A stretch of DNA of 64,000 bases. Origin: Nitrospira sp. Its GTDB lineage: Bacteria; Nitrospirota; Nitrospiria; Nitrospirales; Nitrospiraceae. The notes under the pieces were generated by a model. That model was given only the letters and a program-made list of their open reading frames with translations. It was not told where the DNA came from and did not search any database. Location of the stretch: the NCBI GenBank assembly GCA_015903945.1, contig JABMDL010000009.1:1-64000 (forward strand). Direction: 5' to 3'. Positions 29,943 to 39,757 of the stretch are shown in pieces. Within the stretch, counting starts at the first letter, position 1. Every line of letters starts with the position of its first letter. A program made the position numbers and the translations under genes.

Positions 29943-29962
29943 ATGAACGTGGCCTCGTTCAT
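29943..29962 (+). promoter_or_regulatory. Hairpin between glnB and glnA
   Basis: ATGAACG (29943-29949) pairs perfectly with CGTTCAT (29956-29962) around a six-base loop. With no T tract it is more likely an RNA processing or attenuation element than a full terminator. Confidence 0.4.
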
Positions 29963-30007
29963 GAGACCGGCAGATCACGGTGAAGGATCTCTGTAAAGGA
30001 GGAGCGG

Positions 30008-31417
30008 ATGAACGTGCGTGAGGTATTGGAGTTCGCCAAGAAACACAAGGTTCAATTGGTGGACCTGAAGTTCGTGGATTTGCCGGGCGTCTGGCAGCAT
30101 ATGACCATCCCTGTCAGCGAACTGTCCGAAGATCTGTTCAAAGACGGTTCAGGTCTTGATGGGTCGTCCATTCGGGGGTGGAAGGCCATTAACAACAGCG
30201 ATTTGCTGATGGTGCCGGATCCGGTGACAGCCTGTCTGGACCCATTTACGGCGGTGCCGACGCTCAGCCTGATCGGCAATGTGGTGGATCCCATCTCTCG
30301 CGAGAACTATGAGCGCGACCCCCGGTTTATCGCGCAGAAGGCCGAGAAGTATCTGCAGAGCACTAAGATTGGCGACACATCCTTTTGGGGGCCGGAGGCG
30401 GAATTCTTCATCTTCGACCATGCCCGCTACGATCAAACCAGCCACAGCGGCTACTATTTCCTCGACTCGGAGGAAGGCGCGTGGAACATGGGGCAAGAGG
30501 GATTCAACCTGGGGGGGAAGATCCGCCATAAGCTGGGGTACTTTCCAGTGGCACCCGCCGACACCCAGCAGGACATCCGCAGTGAAATGGTGCTCGAGAT
30601 GGAAAAGGTCGGCATCGCGGTCGAAAAGCATCATCATGAGACAGCGACGGCTGGCCAGGCTGAGATCGATATCCGCTTCGATACCCTGGTCAAGACGGCG
30701 GACAAGATGATGATGTATAAGTACATCGTCAAGAACGTCGCCCGTCGCCACGGCAAGTCTGTGACATTCATGCCTAAGCCGCTCTTCGGCGACGCGGGGT
30801 CGGGGATGCATACGCACCAGAGCATCTGGAAAGACGGGAAACCGTTGTTCGCCGGAAAGGATTATGCCGGAGTGTCCCAGATGTGTTTGTATTACATCGG
30901 GGGCATTCTGAAGCATGCCCCGGCGCTGGCGGCGTTCACGAACCCGACGACGAATTCGTACAAACGCATCACGCCGGGGTTCGAAGCTCCGGTCCTACTG
31001 GCCTATTCCAGCCGAAACCGGTCAGCAGGAATCCGCATCCCCATGTATTCACCGAGCCCCAAAGCCAAACGGATAGAAGTACGGTTTCCCGATCCCGCCT
31101 GCAATCCCTATTTGGCCTTTGCCGCGATGCTCATGGCCGGACTCGATGGCATCCAAAACAAGATTAATCCTGGCGAGCCGGCCGAAAAAGATCTGTACGA
31201 TCTTGATCCGAAGGAAGCCGCCAACATTCCAACCATGCCAGGGAGTCTCAACGACGCGATTGACCATCTGGAAAAAGACCATCAGTTCCTGCTCAAGGGG
31301 GAAGTGTTTACACAGGATTTGATCGACGCCTGGATCGATTACAAACGGAACAAGGAAATCGACCCGATGCGTCTCCGTCCGCATCCCTACGAGTTCTTCT
31401 TGTACTACGACGTATAA
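30008..31417 (+). CDS. glnA: Glutamine synthetase, type I
   Basis: A 469-residue dodecameric GS that makes glutamine from glutamate, ammonia and ATP. Signatures: G-S-S-I-R-G-W, the metal-binding [17 protein letters not shown] and the catalytic-loop region. The adenylylation loop is present as K-D-L-Y-D-L, so the enzyme should be switched off by AMP on that tyrosine, as in GS-I-beta. The GlnE-like genes at 40-44 kb are the expected modifiers. Strong AAGGAGGAG site before the ATG. Confidence 0.97.
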   Translation: MNVREVLEFAKKHKVQLVDLKFVDLPGVWQHMTIPVSELSEDLFKDGSGLDGSSIRGWKAINNSDLLMVPDPVTACLDPFTAVPTLSLIGNVVDPISRENYERDPRFIAQKAEKYLQSTKIGDTSFWGPEAEFFIFDHARYDQTSHSGYYFLDSEEGAWNMGQEGFNLGGKIRHKLGYFPVAPADTQQDIRSEMVLEMEKVGIAVEKHHHETATAGQAEIDIRFDTLVKTADKMMMYKYIVKNVARRHGKSVTFMPKPLFGDAGSGMHTHQSIWKDGKPLFAGKDYAGVSQMCLYYIGGILKHAPALAAFTNPTTNSYKRITPGFEAPVLLAYSSRNRSAGIRIPMYSPSPKAKRIEVRFPDPACNPYLAFAAMLMAGLDGIQNKINPGEPAEKDLYDLDPKEAANIPTMPGSLNDAIDHLEKDHQFLLKGEVFTQDLIDAWIDYKRNKEIDPMRLRPHPYEFFLYYDV

Positions 31418-31676
31418 TGCAAAGACGAATGGCCGGTCGGGGAGCGATGGCGTCTGCCGTCAGGGTTTGCGGCAGGCCGCTTCCCACAGGCCCTGTTCGG
31501 GAGTCTGTGCCTTGACCGGTGTCAGCTGCCGTTCTCAATGTACATGCTGGAGGAAGTCCAGCGGCCATCTGCCGAGAACATTCAATCACGGCCAGCACGC
31601 GAAACCGTGCCCTTGCGCAGTCGAATTGCGTGTGGGTTTTGGCCGACAAGAAGCGCAGAGTCGGCGGCTCTCCCAT

Positions 31677-31862
31677 TTACTTGGTGCCCGTCAACTGCCA
31701 CACCGTGACCCACACTCCGTCCCAATGAATCGTGTCAGGATCGAAGGATACAGTCTGCTTAGCGGGAGGCTGGTAAGGCTTCTCCAGCGCAACCCACCCC
31801 GCATAGGTAGGCTCATGACTCAGCAGTAAGGTGACGATGCGAGCGATCCAGCTCATATCCAT
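31677..31862 (-). CDS. Small hypothetical protein, Trp-rich
   Basis: A 59-61 residue protein; the first or second ATG (31862 or 31856) follows CGAGGG. It has a hydrophobic start (M-S-W-I-A-R-I-V-T-L-L-L) and a Trp-rich end (H-W-D-G-V-W-V-T-V-W-Q-L). The composition looks protein-like rather than a shadow of another gene, since nothing else is coded here. No function can be named. Confidence 0.5.
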   Translation of the reverse strand: MDMSWIARIVTLLLSHEPTYAGWVALEKPYQPPAKQTVSFDPDTIHWDGVWVTVWQLTGTK

Positions 31863-32030
31863 CCCTCGTGGATGACAACTAGGTGAACGGTTCGAGTCTC
31901 GCGTGTCGTCGTGCGTCCGCCACTGTGCCGAAAATTAGGGCGCAGCTTCAAGCCTACCCTAAGGGTGGATGTCGATCGCGGTGGTGATGCCTGGCCCGGA
32001 AAGAAGAGTTAGGCCGGGCGTGGCTGCCTC

Positions 32031-32059
32031 TTGAGCCGCAATGGTATAAACGGTATTCT
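32031..32059 (+). promoter_or_regulatory. Candidate promoter of the CBS gene
   Basis: TTGAGC (32031-32036) and TATTCT (32054-32059) are 17 bases apart, upstream of GGGAGGA and the ATG at 32086. Confidence 0.45.
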
Positions 32060-32085
32060 CGTGCCCATAGCCAGGGAGGACTACG

Positions 32086-32847
32086 ATGGCGAAACGGGTT
32101 CGCACCGGATTGACGCGAAGCGACATTCTCGACCGCTATGTTGAACGGTTCAAACAGCAATTGATCAAATTCCAACCATTCCTCTCGAGGAGGCGGGGGC
32201 CGGTTTCTTTAGAAGATTTTGACGAGGCGGCTGAAGAGCTGATCGGCCAGGTGTTCGGCGCCGCTTCCGATGAATCGGAGGCGTACTTTCTTGCGAAGAC
32301 CGCAGAGTCCGCACTCTTGCCGGAAGAAGCGCAGGAGAGTGGAACACACGATGTGGAACGGGAAAGTCTTCAGCAGCGGCGTCAGGTGCTGGAGAGTTGC
32401 TTGGCCGACCTCGAATTGCGTCGCCGGTTACAGGCGACAAGGCAGAACAAAGGGATCGGGCAGGCGCTCGTTGGAGATTATATGTCGCACGAGGTTCGAA
32501 GCATCCACCGGGGCGCGACGATAAAGCAGGTTGGTCAGCAGTTGCAAAAACATAAAGTCGGTTCGCTGATTGTCGATGATGGCTCACGGTATATCGGGAT
32601 TATCACGGACTCGGATCTGAGCCGGAAAGCCGTGGCAAAAGGTCTTGATCCCAACACCGCAACCGTTTCGAGCTGCATGAGCCGATCTATCGTCACTATC
32701 GAAGAAGACGAGCCCTTATCGGCGGCGATGTCGATCATGAAGAAACAGGGTATCCGGCATCTGCCCGTTACTGCTGATGGCACCATCATTGGCGTCCTGT
32801 CCGTGGCGGATCTACTCCGCGCATTCGAGGACCAGAATTCTGCCTAA
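32086..32847 (+). CDS. CBS-domain pair protein
   Basis: A 253-residue soluble protein. About 125 residues of mainly helical, charged sequence precede two CBS domains (about 131-185 and 193-248; D-Y-M-S-H-E-V followed by G-I-I-T-D-S-D-L, then S-C-M-S-R-S-I-V-T and G-V-L-S-V-A-D-L-L). CBS pairs usually bind adenosyl ligands such as AMP, ATP or SAM. The N-terminal part is not recognised. It is transcribed alone from its own promoter. Confidence 0.85.
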   Translation: MAKRVRTGLTRSDILDRYVERFKQQLIKFQPFLSRRRGPVSLEDFDEAAEELIGQVFGAASDESEAYFLAKTAESALLPEEAQESGTHDVERESLQQRRQVLESCLADLELRRRLQATRQNKGIGQALVGDYMSHEVRSIHRGATIKQVGQQLQKHKVGSLIVDDGSRYIGIITDSDLSRKAVAKGLDPNTATVSSCMSRSIVTIEEDEPLSAAMSIMKKQGIRHLPVTADGTIIGVLSVADLLRAFEDQNSA

Positions 32848-33057
32848 TACACTGCCGAACTAGCCCCCCAGCTTTATCTGAACTCATCGTGTACGAATCA
32901 GTCCGTTCTGTTCTGGTTTCCCTTCTGTCTGACCTTATTATGCCTTGTAAGTTGTTGAAATAGTGCGGTTGTGGCGAAATTTGTCAAGGCGTCGTTCTTG
33001 CTCGTACAGGACCCGGCACTCAAAGCGTCTGGATGACTTGAAAACGGAGGATCTGAG

Positions 33058-33990
33058 ATGCACTCACAAATGGCTGCCAGGGCATGTTACGAGCGCGGGC
33101 TTCTGATGAAGCAAATGCGCATGTTTCAATCAGCGATCGAGAATTTTCAAAAAGCCGCGCTGAGCCCGTCGTATACCGGAAAAGCACATGTACAGATTGC
33201 CCTCTGCCTAAAGGCGGAGGGGCACCATGAAGAGGCGATTACAGCATTCCGCAAAGCCGCCGCCGATCCTGCGTTATCGCCGGACGAACGACGGCACATT
33301 TTCTATCATTTGGGCCGGACGCTGGAATTGTTAGGGCGGTATGCGGAAAGTCTGGAGGCATACGGTCGAGTGAGAAAAGAGGATCCCGGGTTCCAGGATG
33401 TGGCACGGAGGATCAAACACTTGAGTTCGGGCAAGCGCGGCCCGGTTCCCCAGTCTTCGGGTTCGTGGCAGGCCTGGATGACCGCAACGCTGAAACCTCA
33501 GATGGCGGCCCTCCTTGAACAGACGGGACAATGGTGGAGCGGACAAACTGAAAGCGCAAAGAACGATCGGAGACAACGGACCGATCACGCGGCTGTCCGC
33601 AGTTCCATGAAGGCCTGTGCTCGGCCAGGGGGCCCTGCGAGTGGTCGGGTTCAACCAACGTTCAGAAAAGAGACAGTCGAGCACCGTCGACATGTTCGCG
33701 TGCCGGTTCGGCTGGATAGCTACTTTACGGTGAAAGGTCGGACAGTGGGTGGCAAAGGAGAACTGCGGGACTTGTCTCCGTGGGGGTGTCGTGTGGCGAG
33801 CAGCGCCGCGTTTCCCGTCGGTGCGGATTTGCAGTGTTGCATCTTCCCGCAGAATTCCACCACAGCCTTCGTCATCGAAGGGGCAACGGTGCGATGGATC
33901 GGTCCCAAGGAATTCGGGGTGTCCTTCACCAGCGTGCGCCCGATCGTACAACAGCAGATTGCGCAACTATGCCAGGCCCAAGCAGCCTGA
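33058..33990 (+). CDS. TPR-PilZ protein
   Basis: A 310-residue cytoplasmic protein. Residues 1-125 contain TPR-like helical repeats (A-R-A-C-Y-E-R-G, Y-H-L-G-R-T-L-E-L-L-G-R-Y-A-E-S). A low-complexity linker leads to a C-terminal PilZ domain: R-R-H-V-R at 210-214 and D-L-S-P-W-G at 238-243, the two c-di-GMP-binding motifs, both intact. It is probably a c-di-GMP effector acting through protein contacts. Start ATG 33058 follows GGAGGA. Confidence 0.85.
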   Translation: MHSQMAARACYERGLLMKQMRMFQSAIENFQKAALSPSYTGKAHVQIALCLKAEGHHEEAITAFRKAAADPALSPDERRHIFYHLGRTLELLGRYAESLEAYGRVRKEDPGFQDVARRIKHLSSGKRGPVPQSSGSWQAWMTATLKPQMAALLEQTGQWWSGQTESAKNDRRQRTDHAAVRSSMKACARPGGPASGRVQPTFRKETVEHRRHVRVPVRLDSYFTVKGRTVGGKGELRDLSPWGCRVASSAAFPVGADLQCCIFPQNSTTAFVIEGATVRWIGPKEFGVSFTSVRPIVQQQIAQLCQAQAA

Positions 33991-34147
33991 ACAGGCGGTA
34001 CACTTGCCGGCCCAGGAGGTCAGGGGGGGCCACTTTTCGGAGCGGAAGTAGCTCTTGCCGAGTTCGCTCATACCGGGGTGACTGTCAGTTGAGGAAGAAA
34101 ATTCCCCGTTTGATCCTCCCGATCGGCTACACTGCCTGTCACCGATC

Positions 34148-35980
34148 ATGCCGCCGATCCTGTTGCTCAGTTGCGAGGCCTTGGGGAAAAGCTATGGGGT
34201 GAAGCCCTTGTTCACCGACCTGTCGCTCGGACTGTGCGAGGGCGATCATGTCGGACTCATTGGCCCCAATGGCTCCGGAAAATCCACATTGCTCAAGATC
34301 CTGGCGGGCCTCGACGAACCGGACAAGGGCACCAGGGCCGTTCGTCGGCAGATCCGCATCGGGTATGTGCCGCAAGAACCCTTGTTTGACCAGCGGCACT
34401 CGGTCGAAGAGGCGCTGGCCCAAGTTCTACTGGACGAGGGGCTGGACCCGCATGAGCAAGGCGGGCAAATCGCCAAAGCCCTCAGCCTCGGAGCGTTTAC
34501 CCGTGCCGACCAGACAGTGGCGACCCTGTCGGGCGGCTGGAAGAAACGGCTGGCGATCGCACGATCGCTGATGCTGGAACCGGATATCCTGCTTCTAGAC
34601 GAACCGACCAACCATCTCGACGTCGAAGGTATCCTCTGGCTCGAAGGTCTACTGAAAGCCGAACCTCACGCATTCATTGTCATCAGCCACGACCGGCGAT
34701 TCTTGGAGTCGGTCACCACGCGGATCTGGGAATTGAACCGCCAATACCCCAACGGCATCTTCCAAGCCAACGGCCGGTACAGCGAGTTTCTCGAACAGCG
34801 TGATGCCGCATGGCAGGCGCAGGCCGACTATCAGGCCTCACTCGCCAATCGGGTACGGCGGGAGGTCGAATGGCTTCGGCGTGGCCCCCAAGCCAGAACC
34901 ACGAAGGCCAAGGCGAGGATCGATTCGGCAGGGAGGCTCATCGATGAGCTGCGCGAGATCGAGTCGCGACAGCAGACCACGTCGGCGGGCATTGACTTCA
35001 CGGCCTCTGGGAGGAAATCAAAACAGCTGTTAGTTGCGAAAGGCATGGGGAAATCACTTGGCGGGACACCGATCGTGACGAATCTCGATCTCATGGTAGG
35101 GCCTGGCGAACGGATTGGTCTGCTGGGGCCGAATGGCAGCGGAAAATCCACGCTTCTGAAACTCTTGGCTGGGACGTTGGAGCTGGATTGCGGCACACTG
35201 ACCCGAGCCGCTGGGTTACGGGTGGTGGCCTTCGAACAACATCGGGAATCGTTGGACCAGCAAGCCTCGTTGCGGCGAGCCTTCGCGCCGGCCGGCGGCG
35301 ATACGGTCGTCTATCGAGACCGGTCCGTTCATCTTGCCTCGTGGGCCAAGCGGTTCCTCTTCAAACCGGAGCAACTGGATCTGCCGGTTTCACGCCTCTC
35401 CGGGGGCGAGCAGGCCCGGCTGCTGATTGCCAGGCTGATGCTTCAGCCGGCGGATCTCTTGATCCTGGACGAGCCGACGAACGATCTGGACATTCCGACC
35501 CTCGATGTGCTGGAAGAGAGCCTGGTGGAATTTCCCGGAGCGCTCGTGCTGGTCACGCACGACCGCTGGCTCTTGGACCGCGTCTCGACCAAACTGCTGG
35601 CGCTGGACGGTACAGGCCATGCCGAGTGGTTTTCCGACTACGCCCAATGGGAGGCGGCGCAGGAGCGAAAGGCGGCGGAGGACAAACGACCGCAGGTTAC
35701 AAAAGAGAGCGCCATGCCGACGGGGTCGTCTAAGCGAAAAGGCCTGTCGTACAAGGAGCAAAAAGAATGGGATCAGATCGAGGCCGCAATCCTGAACGCC
35801 GAAAAACGGGTCACCGCCTGCCAAGCTGCCGCGAACGATCCAGCCATCGCCTCATCCGCCGCTGAGCTCCAAGAGCGGTATGCCGCACTCCTTGCCGCCC
35901 AGGTTGATGTCGAACGGCTCTACGCCCGCTGGGCCGAGCTGGACGAAAAGCGCGTCCCAGTGATCAGCCGCACACAGTAA
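34148..35980 (+). CDS. uup: ABC-F family ATPase, Uup type
   Basis: A 610-residue soluble protein with two ABC domains and no membrane segments. Each domain has Walker A (G-P-N-G-S-G-K-S-T, twice), signature (L-S-G-G-W and L-S-G-G-E-Q-A-R) and Walker B (L-L-D-E-P-T-N-H-L-D and I-L-D-E-P-T-N-D-L-D). The arm linker lies between them and a C-terminal coiled coil (about 530-605) binds nucleic acid in Uup. ABC-F proteins act on stalled ribosomes or branched DNA. The ATG at 34148 fits homology. Confidence 0.9.
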   Translation: MPPILLLSCEALGKSYGVKPLFTDLSLGLCEGDHVGLIGPNGSGKSTLLKILAGLDEPDKGTRAVRRQIRIGYVPQEPLFDQRHSVEEALAQVLLDEGLDPHEQGGQIAKALSLGAFTRADQTVATLSGGWKKRLAIARSLMLEPDILLLDEPTNHLDVEGILWLEGLLKAEPHAFIVISHDRRFLESVTTRIWELNRQYPNGIFQANGRYSEFLEQRDAAWQAQADYQASLANRVRREVEWLRRGPQARTTKAKARIDSAGRLIDELREIESRQQTTSAGIDFTASGRKSKQLLVAKGMGKSLGGTPIVTNLDLMVGPGERIGLLGPNGSGKSTLLKLLAGTLELDCGTLTRAAGLRVVAFEQHRESLDQQASLRRAFAPAGGDTVVYRDRSVHLASWAKRFLFKPEQLDLPVSRLSGGEQARLLIARLMLQPADLLILDEPTNDLDIPTLDVLEESLVEFPGALVLVTHDRWLLDRVSTKLLALDGTGHAEWFSDYAQWEAAQERKAAEDKRPQVTKESAMPTGSSKRKGLSYKEQKEWDQIEAAILNAEKRVTACQAAANDPAIASSAAELQERYAALLAAQVDVERLYARWAELDEKRVPVISRTQ

Positions 35981-36147
35981 CGCCCCCCTGAATTCACCCG
36001 AGCTCCCCTGTCACGTATCGGATTGGCATGGCCGAGGAGAGGCCAGTTCACTCTCGACGGCGGTCACGCTACAGTTTTGCCCGTGGTGACCGATAGAGAC
36101 AGTGGAGGGCTAGCTAACGCGAGCACAACTTGGGAAGATGATCCCCC

Positions 36148-37005
36148 ATGCCATCGGCGCACGAACTGGTCCAGTCCTGCAGCGCTACTTTTACATTGCC
36201 GGATGTATACTTTCGTGTTCGAGACGTGGTGGACAACCACGACTCAACCATGGACGATCTTGCTGATGCCATCAAGTTGGATCCGGCCATCTCGGCCAGA
36301 TTGCTCCGTGTCGTCAACAGTCCCATGTATGGGTTCCCCAAACAGGTCGATACGATCACGCGTGCCGTCAATCTTCTCGGCATGCAGCCGGTCAACAATC
36401 TCGTCACGGCGACCACCGTCGGCCGGACCTTCTCTGGCATGACAATGCAACTCATGGACATGCCCACGTTCTGGCGAAACAGTGTGCTCTGTGCCTTGCT
36501 GGCTGGAAGGATCGCCAGATCGTGCGGTATCGAGGACAGCGAACGCTTCTTCATTGAAGGCCTCCTGCGCGACATCGGCCATTTGGTGCTCTATCAGACC
36601 GTTCCGAAAAGAGCCCAGTCTGCGCTTGTCGAAGCGGGATATCTCAATGCCCCTCTTGCTGAGGTCGAGCAGGCCAGTATCGGATGCGACTTTGCGGAGG
36701 TAGGCGCCGAGTTGATCCACTCCTGGGGTATGCCAGTGCAGATTGAACAGGCGGTCCGGTACCAATTGCGTCCAGGCGAAGCCGGAGCATTCACTCTTCA
36801 CGCGTCCATCGTGCATCTGGCCGGCGTCGTCGCTGATCACGAAGCACTCGATTCGAGCGGCAGCCCGGAGGGCCTGTCGTTCGACCATCATGCCGTCACC
36901 GCCACACAGTTTGTCCAGGCCGATCTTCCGGCTGTGCTCGCCGAGGTGCGTGCCCAGCTGCAAGACACCCTGACTCTGATCTATCCTCACGCGATGGCGG
37001 CATAG
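36148..37005 (+). CDS. HDOD-domain signalling protein
   Basis: A 285-residue protein consisting of an HDOD domain (about 10-210): L-P-x-x-Y-F-R-V, D-P-A-I-S-A-R-L-L-R-V-V-N-S-P-x-Y-G and I-T-R-A-V-N-L-L-G. The HD-GYP catalytic residues are absent, as is normal for HDOD. Such proteins take part in regulation of motility, biofilm or stress; the partner is unknown. It faces a second HDOD gene 170 bases away. Confidence 0.85.
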   Translation: MPSAHELVQSCSATFTLPDVYFRVRDVVDNHDSTMDDLADAIKLDPAISARLLRVVNSPMYGFPKQVDTITRAVNLLGMQPVNNLVTATTVGRTFSGMTMQLMDMPTFWRNSVLCALLAGRIARSCGIEDSERFFIEGLLRDIGHLVLYQTVPKRAQSALVEAGYLNAPLAEVEQASIGCDFAEVGAELIHSWGMPVQIEQAVRYQLRPGEAGAFTLHASIVHLAGVVADHEALDSSGSPEGLSFDHHAVTATQFVQADLPAVLAEVRAQLQDTLTLIYPHAMAA

Positions 37006-37174
37006 CCATTCAGAACTTCATCTGAGACAGACGCGCGCATGCGACTTCCTGGTCGCGACCTCGTCGCCGCCGTCGGTGAGAAGAGGTGGCTCGCCGAGTC
37101 AGTGCGCGGGCCGCTTCGGGGAGGCAGCGGATGATCTTGTCCATTCAGTAGAATCCTGCCGTTCGGGGGGATCA

Positions 37175-38757
37175 CTATAGGATGCCGGCTAGTCGATTCA
37201 GCCCTAATGTCGTTTGCAGGAACAATAACTGAAAGACCTGGTAGTCCTGAGCACCCACCGGCTGACGACTCACTCCCCGGTCGCAATAGACAAGTCCGAT
37301 AGGCTTGACGCCAACTCGCAATGACGCGAGGATCGCCGACGTCGGATTCCAGATCTCGGTAAACTCTGGTTTCATGGTTTCAGCCATGAGGCCAGAAAAA
37401 TCCGGGACATGGAGTGGATCGGTCCGTTTGAGTACCGTGAGAAAAAACTGGTGCTCTCGACTAAGTGAACCCGAGATGGCTTGGAGATAAGGTGCGAGTG
37501 GAGCCGCGCCAAGTACGAGCCGTCCGATCAGGAGATCACTATCGTTGGAGTTCAGAATGGACAAGCCGACCCGGTCAAAACCAGCGTCCCGGTGTAAGGA
37601 TGTAGCAAAGGTTCTCAGCAGGCTGTTGAGATCCTTGGCTTCCTGCAGCGAGTCCTGAAAGGCTTGGAGTGTTTCAAGGGGTTTCATTCGAATAGGCGCT
37701 GCCGGGGTGTCTTCTGGGACAGCATACTCATGAGGGGCGCGCGACCGTTGCTTGCTGCCTGTTTGGTTGGGGGGCAGGGGTGTAATCGGCTCGATCGTGT
37801 CGTGCTCGGTTGACGGAACCATGGCTTCGTCGGAGGTGTCGAGCGCCAACCCCATTGATCGAACGAGTTGGCGTCCCCGGTCTATGGCACGAATCATCAC
37901 ATCCCCAAAGAGGCCCTGAGCCAACCCGCTTCCCAATAACAGCGTCTTTTTGGCTTCTCCAATGGCAGTCAGGGAGGCAGCGCTTATTGTGACGTGGACC
38001 AGTCTGGTGGAACCGAGAATAATACCCCGGTAAGTCTGGAAGTCGCTTTGCCAACGTCCTTGCGGTAATTCCCCTGGACTCCAAAAGAGCCTGACCAGAT
38101 CATGCGGCAATTTCCACATTTGGGCCAAGGCCTGGGCCAGAGTTAGCCGAGGCACGCCGATGAGGCGAATTTCCTCAAGTAGGGAGTCCTCCGGGCGTGT
38201 GGTTTTCCGGGCACTGGCTTGGAGGGCAAGAAAGAGATCAGGATCTTGGTAGGCAATGGCCAAGTCTCCGATCGAGTACAACAGCGTGGCGGTAAACAAT
38301 TGACCCGGCTGAGGATGGTCCATGGCTGTGGCCAGTTCGCTCGCACAGGTTGCGGAGATAAGAGACTTGGCGATGAGGGTTTGGAACTCTTCTGGCGAAT
38401 CGGCCAATGTTGCAACTGTTCGACCAGATGCGCGGCAGCCACGAGGGATCGAACAGTATCGAGCCCGAGCCAGCTGACAGCATGAGATACCGAGACGATC
38501 GTTTGTTGGGGGCTATAGGCGATGCAGTTCGCCACTTGCAGCACTTTGCACGTCAACCCATGATCTCGGCTGATCACCTGGGCCAGCTTTGCGGGGCTGG
38601 CATGAGGACCCATGTCGTTCAGGATGTGCTGGCAGGTGGACTGTAAGATGGGTAGGCACCGGCTTGATTCATCGGAGAGCGGTTGGAGGTTCCGGTGGAG
38701 ACGCGAGCGGATGGAGCCGAGCAAGGCCGATTCTGTAGCGGTGTCCGACGCAGACAT
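37175..38757 (-). pseudogene. HDOD-GAF signalling protein, frameshifted
   Basis: Two overlapping frames make up one gene of about 525 codons. The first runs from the ATG at 38757 and holds the N-terminal half of an HDOD domain (D-H-G-L-T-C-K-V-L-Q-V-A-N, V-S-W-L-G-L-D-T-V-R). Near 38405-38412, after V-E-Q-L-Q, sense continues in the -1 frame (A-D-S-P-E-E-F-Q-T-L-I-A-K-S-L) to 37175. This second part completes the HDOD domain and ends in a GAF-like domain (about the last 160 residues). A single missing base explains it; no homopolymer is at the site, so both a real mutation and a sequencing error remain open. Confidence 0.8.
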
Positions 38758-38956
38758 AGGGGTATCCTGATATGGGAGCAGAATCTCTATCGGTGAGAAC
38801 CCGATCGATCTTGAGTGTCAGTCGGCTATGGGGCGGTGATTGGCGGCGAATACAGAATGAGGGAAACAGACGGCCGGCTCGTTGGGGATCAGGCTTGAGG
38901 AACGCCTCCCGACTCCCTTTGATCGCGACGGTTGAGGAAAGAGCCGCTCGAGCTCG

Positions 38957-39202
38957 TCACGAAAAGATTGTCGGAGAGCCAAGCCGCCGAAGAGAGGTGA
39001 AGACAATGGGCACATTACTGACTTCGGCCCACGACAGTATCGCCATCTCTGGCTCTGCCCCGAGAAAAGATTGGAGTAGCATGAAGACACCGAAGACAAG
39101 GGCAATGATACCGGGCCAGATCATCGAGAGAGCACCGAGAACGAATAGAACCGTCATGGCCTCTAAAGCATGCTGGCCAATCTGGCTTTTGGTTGTAGTC
39201 AT
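38957..39202 (-). CDS. Small membrane protein
   Basis: An 81-residue protein whose ATG at 39202 follows the strong site GGGAGGG. Residues about 14-48 are hydrophobic with a central proline (S-M-I-W-P-G-I-I-A-L-V-F-G) and could form two short membrane helices; the rest is polar. No family was recognised. It lies upstream of, and in the same direction as, the HDOD-GAF gene. Confidence 0.6.
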   Translation of the reverse strand: MTTTKSQIGQHALEAMTVLFVLGALSMIWPGIIALVFGVFMLLQSFLGAEPEMAILSWAEVSNVPIVFTSLRRLGSPTIFS

Positions 39203-39287
39203 AAGGCCCTCCCTGGTCTACTCTTCACCAAACACATGAATGGCGTTGAAGAAGATTGCTGGCATGATACCGCCGAAGGGGGCCTAC

Positions 39288-39353
39288 TTAGCAACCGGGC
39301 ATGGGACCTAGAAGCAGGGGGCATGAGACCTAATAGCAACCGGGCAGACTCCC
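39288..39353 (+). repeat. Three imperfect 22-base tandem repeats
   Basis: Units of about 22 bases follow each other. The word TAGCAACCGGGCA occurs at 39289-39301 and 39334-39346. The word GGCATGRGACCTA occurs in the first and second units. The repeat lies just upstream of the broken end of brnT. Confidence 0.7.
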
Positions 39354-39390
39354 TCCCAAGAGTTGGCCTGTTAGCGGTATGTCACAATAG

Positions 39391-39546
39391 GAGAGTGTTC
39401 GGATCGCCCGCTCAATCGCGGGCCGCATCCTGTTTGTGGTGTATACGGTGAGGAGACAGAGTCATGAAAAAGAAACCATCCGCATCATCAGCGCCCGACA
39501 AGCGAGCCGGAAAGAGCGTGCGGCATATGCCAGATTCACAGATTGA
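39391..39546 (+). pseudogene. brnT: BrnT-type toxin, 5'-truncated remnant
   Basis: A frame of 51 codons directly after a TAG at 39388. It encodes the C-terminal half of a BrnT ribonuclease toxin: R-S-I-A-G-R-I-L-F-V-V-Y-T-V-R and the hallmark I-R-I-I-S-A-R-Q-A-S-R-K-E-R-A-A-Y. BrnT is normally about 90 residues; the N-terminal half with the first strands is missing and nothing similar lies upstream. There is no start codon in a sensible place, so no toxin is expected. Its 3' part overlaps brnA in another frame. Confidence 0.85.
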
Positions 39547-39757
39547 TTTCTCGGACATGCCGGAGTTGTCCGACCAACAGCTCAAACGGATGAAGCGAGT
39601 CGGCAGGCCTGCCACTGGCCTGGCCAAGCAGTTGATCGCCATCCGTCTGTCGCCGCGTCTTTTGGCAACCTTGCGCACCATGGCGGCCAAGCAGGGCAAG
39701 GGATACCAGACGCTGATTCACGAGTTGTTAGAAAAGGCGGCCTCCCGCGCGGCGTGA
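39464..39757 (+). CDS. brnA: BrnA-type antitoxin
   Basis: A 97-residue protein with the BrnA layout: basic, flexible N-terminus, the core I-D-F-S-D-M-P-E-L-S-D-Q-Q-L, then a ribbon-helix-helix-like C-terminal domain (I-A-I-R-L-S-P-R-L-L-A-T-L-R and Y-Q-T-L-I-H-E-L-L). BrnA neutralises BrnT and represses the brnTA promoter. Start ATG 39464 follows GAGGAGA. It is intact although its toxin partner is broken. Confidence 0.85.
   Translation: MKKKPSASSAPDKRAGKSVRHMPDSQIDFSDMPELSDQQLKRMKRVGRPATGLAKQLIAIRLSPRLLATLRTMAAKQGKGYQTLIHELLEKAASRAA

Larger units (their letters stand above)
31418..32085. other. glnA-CBS gene gap
   Basis: About 670 bases hold one possible small gene on the minus strand (31677-31862). 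The first 260 bases show only weak hairpins (CTGCCG/CGGCAG at 31454-31475; GCCGAC/GTCGGC at 31642-31665) and no credible frame. The last 220 bases contain an imperfect palindrome around ACCCTAAGGGT and the CBS-gene promoter. Confidence 0.4.

Noticed and set aside
38772-39239. 155-residue frame on the + strand
   Set aside because: Arg/Ser-rich shadow opposite the small membrane gene, which has a strong ribosome binding site and hydrophobic pattern.
39288-39353. CRISPR array
   Set aside because: Units of 22 bases are directly adjacent, imperfect, only three in number and without spacers.
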